Positions 7,689 through 15,205 of a stretch of 32,212 nt of DNA are shown one piece after another. The notes beneath the pieces were generated by a model that was not told the origin of the DNA, did no database searches, and saw only the letters and a program-made list of their open reading frames with translations. Location of the stretch: positions 1 to 32,212 of the forward strand of contig PDUK01000030.1 in NCBI GenBank assembly GCA_006212115.1, given 5' to 3'. Each line of letters starts with the position of its first letter. Position 1 is the first letter of the stretch. Source of the DNA: Thalassolituus sp. GTDB taxonomy: Bacteria > Pseudomonadota > Gammaproteobacteria > Pseudomonadales > Oceanobacteraceae. The position numbers were made by a program, and so were the translations under genes.

Positions 7689-9041
7689 TCAGGCCATCAG
7701 TGGTAGCTGAATAGAGACCATCAGGCCACCGTCGCGGTGATTTTTCAGACTTATCCGGCCACGATGATGGGACACAACCCGGTGCGCAATCGCAAGCCCA
7801 AGGCCAAAGCCCCGGTGGCCGCTTCCCAAACGTTCACGGGCAGTTTCTGCACGCACAAACGGGCGCAACAGATCATCGAGTTTATCTTCCGGCACACCCG
7901 GTCCGTGATCCCGGATCACGATCCTGAGCCCGTCGTTCTTCAACCGTACAGAGATGTCGACACTGGTGCCCTCGACGGTATGCAAAAGTGCGTTCCGGGT
8001 GATGTTTTCAAATGCGGATTTCAGTAGTTTACGATCCCCGTGAACGGGCGGCAGGCCATCGGACAGCGTCAGGTTCAGCACACTGTCAGGGTGTTCAAAC
8101 CGAGCGTCCTCGACGACCTGTTGAAGCACATTGTCGCAATGTACATCCCCCCAGTGACTGTGATCCTGTTGCGTATCTAACTTCGCCATGTTCAACAGGT
8201 CTTCAATCATTTCGTTGAGACGCTGGGTTTCGAGTTCAATACGATCGAGGTGTTCTTCCTGATCCGGGGCGGCATCCAGCCTCGCGAGCTCGAGGGCGAC
8301 CGTACTGCGCGCCAGAGGCGAACGCAACTCATGAGATACGTCGCTGACCAACTGCTTCTGATCGTGTATCAGACGTTCGATGTACCCAGCCATATGATTA
8401 AACTCGCGACTGAGTTCACCCAATTCATCACGTCGCCGCAACGAGCGCTCATCCATTCGGGCACGCCAGTCGCCGTTAGCAAAAGCCCGCACGGTCTGCT
8501 GCATATATCGGACAGGCCGGGTCAGGTAGCCCGACAATATCAGGCTCCAGACGGCAAAAATCAGGAAGGACGCCAATAACCCCCAGCCGAGGTAGGCAGG
8601 AAGGTTAAACACCACCAGCGGGTGCATAAACTCAACAACAAGAAGGTAGACCTGGCCCTGCACACTCTCGATAGGGGCCTTCACCAGAATCTCAGAACGA
8701 CTCAGCGGATTAACCTGAGCCTCATAACTGTCTGCCGAAAACGCATAATCCAGCACGGTAGCAGGCGGGTTGGGCAACAAGCTGAGCCCCTGAGCATCAA
8801 ACACGTAAGCATTCACGCTAGGGTGGCGCTCAAAACGTAGCAGCCATTCCAATAACAAAGGCTCTCCGCCTTGCTGCAGAATCAATTCCGCTGCGGAGAT
8901 GTACCCACCTGTGGGAGCAATAAGATTGACCGAATCGTTTGACCACTGGCGGTAGTACGCCGCCATAGTGATGGTCACCGCCGTCGTTACTAGCGCGGTC
9001 ACCATAAAAGCCAGATAGATTTTTACAAAAACACTGCGCAT
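7689..9041 (-). CDS. cpxA: CpxA-like sensor histidine kinase
   Basis: The protein has 450 residues: TM1 about 8-29, a periplasmic sensor region about 30-140, TM2 about 150-172, HAMP about 172-225, HisKA with phospho-acceptor His237 (SDVSHELRSPL), then a HATPase domain with an N box (ENITRNALL), G1 box (DHGPGVP) and G2 box (GFGLGLAI). The cytoplasmic half resembles E. coli CpxA closely: QKQLVSDVSHELRSPLAR, ETQRLNEMIEDLL and the LLRPFVRAE segment. The periplasmic sensor is shorter and divergent, so the signal may differ from the classical envelope-misfolding cue. The start shares one base with the regulator's stop (TGATG), showing co-translation. The following gene is the candidate CpxP-like accessory protein. 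Confidence 0.85.
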   Translation of the reverse strand: MRSVFVKIYLAFMVTALVTTAVTITMAAYYRQWSNDSVNLIAPTGGYISAAELILQQGGEPLLLEWLLRFERHPSVNAYVFDAQGLSLLPNPPATVLDYAFSADSYEAQVNPLSRSEILVKAPIESVQGQVYLLVVEFMHPLVVFNLPAYLGWGLLASFLIFAVWSLILSGYLTRPVRYMQQTVRAFANGDWRARMDERSLRRRDELGELSREFNHMAGYIERLIHDQKQLVSDVSHELRSPLARSTVALELARLDAAPDQEEHLDRIELETQRLNEMIEDLLNMAKLDTQQDHSHWGDVHCDNVLQQVVEDARFEHPDSVLNLTLSDGLPPVHGDRKLLKSAFENITRNALLHTVEGTSVDISVRLKNDGLRIVIRDHGPGVPEDKLDDLLRPFVRAETARERLGSGHRGFGLGLAIAHRVVSHHRGRISLKNHRDGGLMVSIQLPLMA

Positions 9042-9736
9042 CAGGCTTCAGTCGATTCCTGCCCAATCTGGTACATGTATCCGACACCGCGAATCGTTTT
9101 GATGCGCTGTTCACCGCCGGGCGACGGCCCCAGCTTCTTACGCAGATTACTCAGGTGCATATCCAGACTTCGGTCAAACAGGGTCAGAGAACGCTGCATG
9201 GACTGCTCAGCAAGCCGGTTCTTGTCGACGACTTTACCGGCCTCACGCGCCAGCACGCCAAGAATATTGAATTCCGTGACCGTGAGTTCCAGCTCTTCAC
9301 CAGAGCGATGTACCAGATGCTTGTCAAAATCGATCGACAGGTCTTCCAGATCGAGCATGGCCGAAGTGACATCAGCTGATCGTCCCCGACGCAGAATAGA
9401 GCGCAACCGGGCAGACAGCTCGCGCGGATTACAGGGCTTAGGAATATAATCGTCGGCGCCCGTTTCGAGACCTTCAATACGGTCCATTTCGTCGCCCTTG
9501 GCCGTCAGCATCAGTACGGGTACATCACTACGTGAGCGGATCTGACCAAGAATATCGATACCGCTTCCGCCGGGTAGCATGACATCCAGTACAACCGCCT
9601 GATAACGACCACTCAAGGCCTCGGCCAACCCTTCTTCGGCAGTGTGAACAGCAGTGACCTTAAACAATTCTCTCTCAAGGTATCGGGTAAGCAGAGCCGT
9701 CAGCTCAGTATCATCGTCCACCAATAAGATATTCAT
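9041..9736 (-). CDS. cpxR: CpxR-like response regulator (OmpR/PhoB family)
   Basis: The protein has 231 residues starting at 9736, where GGAG lies about 12 bases upstream; the in-frame extension to 9778 has no family similarity. The receiver domain shows the acidic pocket Asp7-Asp9, phospho-acceptor Asp51 (VVLDVMLPG), Thr78 and Lys100. A winged-helix DNA-binding domain follows (ELTVTEFNILGVLA ... HLSNLRKKLG ... IKTIRGVGYMY). The segments LLVDDDTELTALL, DEMDRIEGLETGADDYIPKP and TLFDRSLDMHLSNLRKKL track E. coli CpxR well. A GTAAA-N6-GTAAA site downstream of the kinase fits CpxR specificity. The gene lies 76 bases after the ComFB-domain gene on the same strand, so it may share that transcript or have its own promoter in the gap. 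Confidence 0.85.
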   Translation of the reverse strand: MNILLVDDDTELTALLTRYLERELFKVTAVHTAEEGLAEALSGRYQAVVLDVMLPGGSGIDILGQIRSRSDVPVLMLTAKGDEMDRIEGLETGADDYIPKPCNPRELSARLRSILRRGRSADVTSAMLDLEDLSIDFDKHLVHRSGEELELTVTEFNILGVLAREAGKVVDKNRLAEQSMQRSLTLFDRSLDMHLSNLRKKLGPSPGGEQRIKTIRGVGYMYQIGQESTEA

Positions 9737-9812
9737 TATTCTTTTACTCCATGGGGCAGCGCACACATTGCCTGCCAATACTGTCTATCCAGTCTTTACA
9801 ATAATACGCCCG

Positions 9813-10109
9813 TCAGGCGATGTCATTTCCAAGATCGTCGTCACGGCGGTGCGCGTCGACAAAACGAATGGCATCAGCAACGCCATCGCGTACTCGCTGT
9901 CGGGTCATCACCAGTTCATCTGGTGACATATAGAACGCCATATCTACTTCGTAGCGGATGTATTTGGGCGGTAAACGATTCAATGCAACACAGGCGATAT
10001 CCGCCATGTTGTCCGTATCCGCCTCTCTCCCTGCCGCGTTGAGTTGCGCAACGATTTCCTCTGCCACCATCTGCTCGTAGTAGTTGCGGATACTGTCTGA
10101 AAAACTCAT
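9813..10109 (-). CDS. ComFB-domain protein
   Basis: The protein has 98 residues and a strong ribosome binding site (AGGAGGG) before its ATG. It matches the small ComFB family: an N-terminal helix IRNYYEQMVAEEIVAQL, then the central DIACVALNRLPPKYIRYEVD block that is the family's signature. The Cys residues that often precede this block are reduced to one. ComFB was named from a Bacillus competence operon; ComFB-domain proteins of cyanobacteria are reported to bind c-di-GMP, so a nucleotide-receptor role is possible but not shown here. It precedes cpxR on the same strand, which would put it at the head of an envelope-stress operon. Confidence 0.8.
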   Translation of the reverse strand: MSFSDSIRNYYEQMVAEEIVAQLNAAGREADTDNMADIACVALNRLPPKYIRYEVDMAFYMSPDELVMTRQRVRDGVADAIRFVDAHRRDDDLGNDIA

Positions 10110-10233
10110 GGACCCTCCTGTCGATATCGAGGTGAATAGTGCGACGTCATGACTATCTGTTCTCAGAATAGCAGCTCATGGGTTTCGTGCTTTACTGAAA
10201 AATGAGATTCATCAACAACTGAGAAAAACAGCC

Positions 10234-10650
10234 ATGAAGACCGTCAGTGACATCATGACCCGCGGCGTTCATACCTTGAATGCGGAGAGTACGTTACGGG
10301 ATGCCGAACTGCTGATGCGTGAGCATCATGTCCGGCATATTCCCGTCATTAACGAAAACGGTGGTATTGCCGGAGTACTCAGCCAGAAAGAGTTTCTTCG
10401 GGAAGCGTTCCGCATCACAGATAAATTTGGCGCGCATCATTTGCAGGATTACCTGGCGAAAACCCCGGTGATTGATTGCCTTGAGAAACAACTGGAAACC
10501 TTACCGGCCAATACCAGCCTGAAGGACGCGGGCGAGCGACTCAGGAAAGAAAAAGAAGGCTGTTTGCTGGTCGCCAACGACGATGGCCAGCTAGAAGGCA
10601 TAGTGACATCGCAGGACTTTGTTCGACTCGCGATTGAGCTGCTCGACTGA
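10234..10650 (+). CDS. Two-CBS-domain protein
   Basis: The protein has 138 residues made almost wholly of a Bateman pair: CBS1 about 5-62 (VSDIMTRGVHTLNAESTL, HHVRHIPVINENG, VLSQKEFL) and CBS2 about 77-137 (ETLPANTSLKDAGERL, EGCLLVANDDGQLEGIVTSQDFVRLA). Such stand-alone proteins usually bind adenine nucleotides and act as energy or ionic-strength sensors for a partner. None is obvious nearby. The gene is divergent from the comFB-cpxRA unit, 124 bases away, and convergent with glmU. The ribosome binding site is weak, but the start coincides with the usual beginning of CBS1. Confidence 0.85.
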   Translation: MKTVSDIMTRGVHTLNAESTLRDAELLMREHHVRHIPVINENGGIAGVLSQKEFLREAFRITDKFGAHHLQDYLAKTPVIDCLEKQLETLPANTSLKDAGERLRKEKEGCLLVANDDGQLEGIVTSQDFVRLAIELLD

Positions 10651-10681
10651 GTCTAAAATTGACTATCAGAGGTGGGGGTCA

Positions 10682-10703
10682 GGCTGGCAAAGTTTCACCA
10701 GCC
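10682..10703. terminator. Small hairpin between convergent CBS and glmU genes
   Basis: GGCTGG and CCAGCC form a six-base GC-rich stem around a ten-base loop, in the 66-base gap between the two stops. No T-run follows in either direction, so it is only a possible shared terminator. Confidence 0.3.
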
Positions 10704-10716
10704 CGGTATTGGCTAA

Positions 10717-12075
10717 TCAGTCTTTTGTCGGTTTCTTCCAGCCACCGATGTTGCGCTGCTTACCACGCGCAACGGCCAGTTCCTCACTGCCAACATCTTT
10801 TGTCACTGTCGAGCCCGCGGCAACGGTTGCACCGTCGCCAATAACAACGGGGGCCACTAAGGCCGAGTTCGATCCGATAAAGGCACCGTCGCCAATTTCG
10901 GTACGGAATTTATTTACGCCGTCGTAGTTGCAGGTGATGGTGCCTGCTCCGATGTTTGCGCCTTCTCCGATGCTGGCGTCGCCGATGTAAGTCAGATGAT
11001 TAACCTTCGAGCCTTTTCCTATCTGCGACTTTTTCACTTCACAGAAGTTACCAACGCGTGCACCGTCAGCAAGGTCCGCCCCGGGACGCAAACGGGCATA
11101 AGGGCCGACATTACAATCCTGTGCCACCACCGCTTCTTCTATATGACAGAAAGTCTCAATACTCACGCCCTGGCCAATACGGCTATTGCGGATGACGTTG
11201 TAAGCGCCTACTTGTACGTCGTCGCCCAGTTCAACGTCACCTTCAAAAACACAGCCAACATCAATGCTGACATTACGGCCAACTTTCAGTGTTCCTCGCA
11301 CGTCAATTCTGGATGGATCTGCCAGAGCAACTCCCTGAGCCATGAGCTCATCGGCGATCTGACATTGAAAGACTCGCTCTAGAGCCGCCAGTTGACGGCG
11401 ATCGTTGACGCCCTCTACTTCGGTCTCTGAAGCGGGATGCAGCGCGGTCACCGGAACGTTATCGCTTACTGACATAGCAATCACATCCGTCAGGTAGTAT
11501 TCACCCTGAGCATTATCTGCAGACAGTTTCGGCAGCCAGGCTTTCAGGAAGCGCGCAGGCAGCGCCATAATGCCAGTGTTCACTTCTCTGATCTGACGCT
11601 GAGCATCCGTTGCGTCCTTATGCTCAACAATCGCCTGCACCGCGCCTTCGTCGTTACGCACAATCCGCCCGTAACCGGTGGGGTCATCCAGAGTGACCGT
11701 CAACAAGGCCAGCGCATTCTGAGCTGCATCAACCAGGGCAGAAAGCGTAGTGGGCTTTATTAATGGAACATCACCGTACAACACCAGAACCAGAGCATCA
11801 TCGGCAATATCAGGTAACGCCTGAGCCACCGCGTGCCCCGTCCCCTTTTGTTCTGCCTGAATAGCCCATTTGAGCTCAGCTTCAGGAAAGGCTTTCCGTA
11901 CTTCCTCTGCCCCGTGACCAATCACCACATGCTGAGTTGCCTCACCCAGCGTCTGCGCGGCAGTCAAAACGTGATCCAGCATTGGTTTGCCAGCCAACTT
12001 ATGCAGTACCTTAGGTAAGTCAGATTTCATGCGCGAGCCTTTGCCCGCAGCCAGAGTTACAACAGCCAGTGTCAT
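10717..12075 (-). CDS. glmU: GlmU: N-acetylglucosamine-1-phosphate uridyltransferase / glucosamine-1-phosphate acetyltransferase
   Basis: The protein has 452 residues, the family's normal length, with the start at 12075; the frame stays open to 12261 but the family begins directly at the nucleotide-binding strand. The N-terminal uridyltransferase has LAAGKGSRMKSDLPKVLHKL and LYGDVPLI. The C-terminal left-handed beta helix carries the acetyltransferase, with hexapeptide repeats, RPGADLADGARVGNFCEVK, and the terminal NIGGWKKP. It makes UDP-GlcNAc for peptidoglycan and LPS. In many gammaproteobacteria glmU follows the ATP synthase operon or precedes glmS; here neither is adjacent. No good Shine-Dalgarno sequence is visible. 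Its promoter should lie within 12076-12394. Confidence 0.97.
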   Translation of the reverse strand: MTLAVVTLAAGKGSRMKSDLPKVLHKLAGKPMLDHVLTAAQTLGEATQHVVIGHGAEEVRKAFPEAELKWAIQAEQKGTGHAVAQALPDIADDALVLVLYGDVPLIKPTTLSALVDAAQNALALLTVTLDDPTGYGRIVRNDEGAVQAIVEHKDATDAQRQIREVNTGIMALPARFLKAWLPKLSADNAQGEYYLTDVIAMSVSDNVPVTALHPASETEVEGVNDRRQLAALERVFQCQIADELMAQGVALADPSRIDVRGTLKVGRNVSIDVGCVFEGDVELGDDVQVGAYNVIRNSRIGQGVSIETFCHIEEAVVAQDCNVGPYARLRPGADLADGARVGNFCEVKKSQIGKGSKVNHLTYIGDASIGEGANIGAGTITCNYDGVNKFRTEIGDGAFIGSNSALVAPVVIGDGATVAAGSTVTKDVGSEELAVARGKQRNIGGWKKPTKD

Positions 12076-12281
12076 GAGAGGGATATCCACGAATTTCAAA
12101 TCAGCGGCTATTGTAGGGAGGCGGTAAGGGGTTGCAACAAAGTGACACGATTTCGACCTGCACAAGTCGTTTGCCTCAACTAGTCTGACAAAGTGAAAAC
12201 ACAACCTATCACGCCAAACTAAAGGTTCCGTAAAGCCAAAAGGGTTGTATTTGGCACGCAAGCACCCTCTAATGTCATGAT

Positions 12282-12297
12282 TTTGACCTGTGTCACA
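12282..12297. promoter_or_regulatory. CRP/Vfr-like site
   Basis: TTTGA-CCTGTG-TCACA differs from the CRP consensus TGTGA-N6-TCACA at one position, and a TT follows the right half as in the extended consensus. It is upstream of the TATAAT at 12355, compatible with activation of the rightward cassette. Confidence 0.4.
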
Positions 12298-12354
12298 TTA
12301 GGGAGGAGCCCCTTGCTGATACGTTATTTAAAACGCTGGTAACGATCCGGCAAA

Positions 12355-12360
12355 TATAAT
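12355..12360 (+). promoter_or_regulatory. Candidate -10 element for the GH3/RND cassette
   Basis: A perfect TATAAT lies in an AT-rich stretch 35 bases before the first candidate start (12395). No good -35 hexamer is found 16-18 bases upstream (sequence around AAACGCTGG), consistent with a promoter that needs an activator. Confidence 0.45.
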
Positions 12361-12394
12361 TAACATAAGTTCACAGTATCAATGAGCACTAACA

Positions 12395-12541
12395 ATGTTG
12401 TCCCGGCCGCTGGCCCCGGATGAGATTGAGGACAAGAGCACTCAGACCATCGAGTCTCCCAACGGATTGCAGACACTGCCCGACCTGTCAGGCGAGGCGG
12501 TTATAAAAACAATAAGAAAATATCGAGGCTGCAATGACTAA
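12395..12541 (+). CDS. Possible 48-residue leader ORF coupled to the GNAT-like gene
   Basis: An ATG-initiated frame of 48 codons (MLSRPLAPDEIEDK at the N-terminus, YRGCND at the end) fills the space up to the first cassette gene and overlaps its start by eight bases (ATGACTAA). The composition is coding-like: acidic N-terminal half, Lys/Arg-rich C-terminus, third positions often G/C. It has no signal peptide or known domain and only a weak GAG upstream. It could be a small cassette protein, a leader peptide that couples translation, or chance. A different 13-codon frame starts at 12382. Confidence 0.35.
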   Translation: MLSRPLAPDEIEDKSTQTIESPNGLQTLPDLSGEAVIKTIRKYRGCND

Positions 12542-13307
12542 AAAAGCGAAACTTTCGTGCCGTTTCTTTCCAATCAATAAAGTAAACATCGCGAAGCTTG
12601 TCGAAATGCACAGCATTTTCACCCGTTTCTACGAAAACGCCGATCTCTCAACCTTCATTAAGGATATGAGTGAGAAAAAAGGCGTCATGATCCTGAAAAA
12701 TAAGACAACCGATAAAATTGTCGGATTCAGCACCTACAACGAAGTCGAACTGATTCATCAAGGCAAAAAAGCGATTGGTGTGTTCACGGACGACACCATC
12801 GTCGAACCAGAGTTCTGGGGGAATAAAACCCTGCACACGGCGTTTGCGATGAAAATGTTGAAAGCAAAAATGCTGCGTCCCAGCACGCCAATGTTCTGGT
12901 TGCTAATTTCGAAGGGCTACAAAACCTACCTGCTGATGGCCAACAACTTTCAGCGATTCTATCCACGCCATGACCAACACGACCATGAAATGGAAGGTCT
13001 GATGGAGCAGTACTGCAATAAGCTCTACCCGTCCTACTACAAAGCAGAAGAAAAAATCCTCGACTTCGGCGACGGCTACCACGCTCTGAAAGCGGATGTC
13101 GCAGACATCACTCCACGCATGCGCGCCAGTAACGAGGCCATTCGTTTCTTCGAAGAACGCAACCCAGAATGGCGTCGCGGCACCGAACTCCCCTGCGTCG
13201 GAGAGATTGGTATGTCGACGATCGGCCTGTTCTTTAAGAAGCTGGTACGCAGCACGCTTGGCATCCGCCCGGGTGCGCGTAAGAAAACCCGTCGTTTGGC
13301 AGCATAA
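12534..13307 (+). CDS. GNAT-like acyltransferase, first cassette gene
   Basis: The protein has 257 residues and starts after GAGG six bases upstream. I do not recognise a named family. The middle looks like a GNAT fold: strands around KKGVMILKN and KIVGFSTYNEVEL, then AIGVFTDDTIVEPEFWGNKTLHTAF, where the acyl-CoA pyrophosphate loop and following helix would sit, then FWLLISKGYKTYLL as beta-5. The C-terminus is strongly basic (RPGARKKTRRLAA), perhaps for membrane or nucleic-acid contact. It may transfer an acyl group to the amino acid or amine later used by the GH3 enzyme, but that is inference from position. A 233-base gap with a long-loop inverted repeat separates it from the GH3 gene. Confidence 0.7.
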   Translation: MTKKAKLSCRFFPINKVNIAKLVEMHSIFTRFYENADLSTFIKDMSEKKGVMILKNKTTDKIVGFSTYNEVELIHQGKKAIGVFTDDTIVEPEFWGNKTLHTAFAMKMLKAKMLRPSTPMFWLLISKGYKTYLLMANNFQRFYPRHDQHDHEMEGLMEQYCNKLYPSYYKAEEKILDFGDGYHALKADVADITPRMRASNEAIRFFEERNPEWRRGTELPCVGEIGMSTIGLFFKKLVRSTLGIRPGARKKTRRLAA

Positions 13308-13324
13308 AACCGGCGCTGTCTGGC

Positions 13325-13370
13325 TCGAAGTGTGACATAGTGATTAATATGCGCCAAAGCCACACTTCGA
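13325..13370. repeat. Inverted repeat between the GNAT-like and GH3 genes
   Basis: TCGAAGTGTG (13325-13334) and CACACTTCGA (13361-13370) are perfect ten-base arms around 26 bases. There is no T-run, so it is more likely an RNA processing or stabilising hairpin, or an operator, than a terminator. It lies 17 bases after the first cassette gene. Confidence 0.5.
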
Positions 13371-13540
13371 AGTCAGGCAATAATTCAGTTGCCTAAGACT
13401 TTATGGTTAAATCGCTGACCCGGTCCCGCCTCTGAGCCTCATCGGTGCTGGGCCTAACAATAATAATGAAGAAAAAATTCTGCCGTCTCGCGGCGGAATA
13501 CTCATCACAGAACATAGCAAAAGATACAGGAGCCCGTCAG

Positions 13541-15205
13541 ATGTCTGCTCTTAAGAACCTCAGCACCTCGTTGCTTCATTTCGCGTCTGCGACGCTCACC
13601 AGGAAAGGTGCGCGTAAATTCATCGACGCCAGCTACGACGTTGAGAGCGTTCAACGCGGCATTCTCAACGACACACTGGGTATGGTCCTGGGCGCTGCTT
13701 CCGCTGAAAAACACGGCCTGAAAGCCGGCATGACAGTCGAAGAATTCCGTAAGCAGGTCCCGATTACCGACTACGACTACTGGCACGACATGATTGTCGA
13801 ACAGCAGAAGAGTGGTAAGCCAATGCTGACCACCTCGAGCTGTGATCGCTACCAGCCAACGTCTGGCTCCACCTCAAAAATCAAATGGATTCCTTATACC
13901 CGTCCGTTCCTGGATCAGGCTGACGAAGCAATCAGCCCCTGGATGTCCGATCTGTATGCGCACTTCCCGGGTATTAAGAAAGGCCGTCATTATTGGTCAC
14001 TGTCCTGGGTTCCTAGCGACCTGCGTAATCAAGTCAGCGAGAGTATTAACGACGACATGCAGCTGCTGCCTTGGTGGAAGCGCCTGTTTATGGCCGGCAC
14101 CATGGCAGTACCAGAGGGCGTATCGCTCGCGGAAAGCTCCGATGAATCTTTCTTCGCGACCTCCTGTTATCTGGTTGCCTGCACTGACCTTTCCTTTATG
14201 TCAGTCTGGAGTCCAACCTTTGCCATGAGCCTGTTGCAGGTGATGCAGGAGCACCGCGAGAAAATCGCCGAAGTACTGGAAACCGGCCGTTGGGTTGCCC
14301 CCTTCGATAGCCTTAAGAACATTGATCCACCTTCAAATCCTGAAGCCGCTGCATACATGCGCCAGTGGGATGGCGAGATTACCCCAGCGTTTACCAAGGC
14401 GATCTGGCCAAATCTGGCGTTGATCAGCTCTTGGGATACGTCATCATCAAAAGGTTGGGCAGAGAAGCTGCAGGCCACCTTCCCGCACAGTGGTTTCCAG
14501 GGCAAAGGCCTGTTCGCGACTGAGGGTGTGGTCACCTTTCCGATGGGAGATGAGTACCCATTGGCCTTCACCAGTCATTTTTATGAGTTCGAAGACCTCG
14601 ACACAAATGAAATCCTGTGCAGCTGGGAACTCAAAAAAGACATGCGGGTACGCCCTATCATTACCACGGGTAATGGCTTATTGCGCTACCAGACCAAAGA
14701 TATACTTCTGGTCACCGATTTCATTAACCAGTGTCCGTGCCTGCGTTTTATCAGCCGTATCGATGGTGTCGACATGGTCGGCGAAAAGCTGTCTCCAGAC
14801 GCTGCGGTAAAACTGATCGATCATTTCAGCGGAAACATGGGGCTGTCCCCAGTTACGCTAATCGCGATGCCGCAATCAGACCTGCGTAACAAGCCGGTGT
14901 ACGGCTTACTGTGCTCAGGTGGTGAGGATGCCATTGCAGCCCGCGAACTACTGGGCGCTCAGCTTGAAGATCAACTCAACCAGCACTTCCACTACAAGTT
15001 AGCGCGCGAGCTGGGTCAGTTGGGTCATGCAGAAATGCTGATCGTACCCGATGCTATGGAAGTGTACACCGAGCATAAAATTGCCGGTGGCATGGTTGCC
15101 GGCAACATCAAAATTGAACCTCTGGCGTTATGGCAGAACGAGCAGATGCCCGGTGCTGTGAAAGAAATTCTGAAGCACTCTAAACCGGCGGAGGCCGATG
15201 CATGA
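13541..15205 (+). CDS. GH3-family acyl-adenylate amido synthetase
   Basis: The protein has 554 residues. I chose the ATG at 13541 because AGGAG lies nine bases upstream; an in-frame extension to 13445 has no such signal. The adenylation motifs of the GH3 branch of the ANL superfamily are present: TSGSTSKIKWIP (107-118, P-loop), FATEGVVTFP (about 325-334) and a modified RYQTKD (about 383-388) in place of the usual YRTGD. The length is typical of GH3. Plant GH3 enzymes adenylate jasmonate, auxin or benzoates and join them to amino acids; bacterial members are largely uncharacterised. The flanking acyltransferases and RND pump suggest an amide-linked exported metabolite. The stop overlaps the next start by four bases (ATGA). 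Confidence 0.85.
   Translation: MSALKNLSTSLLHFASATLTRKGARKFIDASYDVESVQRGILNDTLGMVLGAASAEKHGLKAGMTVEEFRKQVPITDYDYWHDMIVEQQKSGKPMLTTSSCDRYQPTSGSTSKIKWIPYTRPFLDQADEAISPWMSDLYAHFPGIKKGRHYWSLSWVPSDLRNQVSESINDDMQLLPWWKRLFMAGTMAVPEGVSLAESSDESFFATSCYLVACTDLSFMSVWSPTFAMSLLQVMQEHREKIAEVLETGRWVAPFDSLKNIDPPSNPEAAAYMRQWDGEITPAFTKAIWPNLALISSWDTSSSKGWAEKLQATFPHSGFQGKGLFATEGVVTFPMGDEYPLAFTSHFYEFEDLDTNEILCSWELKKDMRVRPIITTGNGLLRYQTKDILLVTDFINQCPCLRFISRIDGVDMVGEKLSPDAAVKLIDHFSGNMGLSPVTLIAMPQSDLRNKPVYGLLCSGGEDAIAARELLGAQLEDQLNQHFHYKLARELGQLGHAEMLIVPDAMEVYTEHKIAGGMVAGNIKIEPLALWQNEQMPGAVKEILKHSKPAEADA

Larger units (their letters stand above)
12076..12394. other. Intergenic region between divergent glmU and the GH3/RND cassette
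   Basis: I see no convincing gene in these 319 bases. The stretch holds a direct repeat ACAAAGTGA (12137-12145 and 12188-12196, 51 bases apart), a CRP/Vfr-like site at 12282-12297 and a perfect TATAAT at 12355-12360. Promoters of both flanking units must lie here. Confidence 0.6.

Noticed and set aside
12076-12261. 62-codon N-terminal extension of GlmU
   Set aside because: GlmU starts at the nucleotide-binding strand encoded just after 12075, and the extension crosses the likely promoter region.
13325-13370. Terminator separating the GNAT-like gene from the GH3 gene
   Set aside because: Long loop and no T-run; I keep it as an inverted repeat of unknown role.
13541-15205. Auxin or jasmonate conjugation as the GH3 function
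   Set aside because: GH3 substrate cannot be read from the motifs seen, and no auxin biosynthesis genes are nearby.
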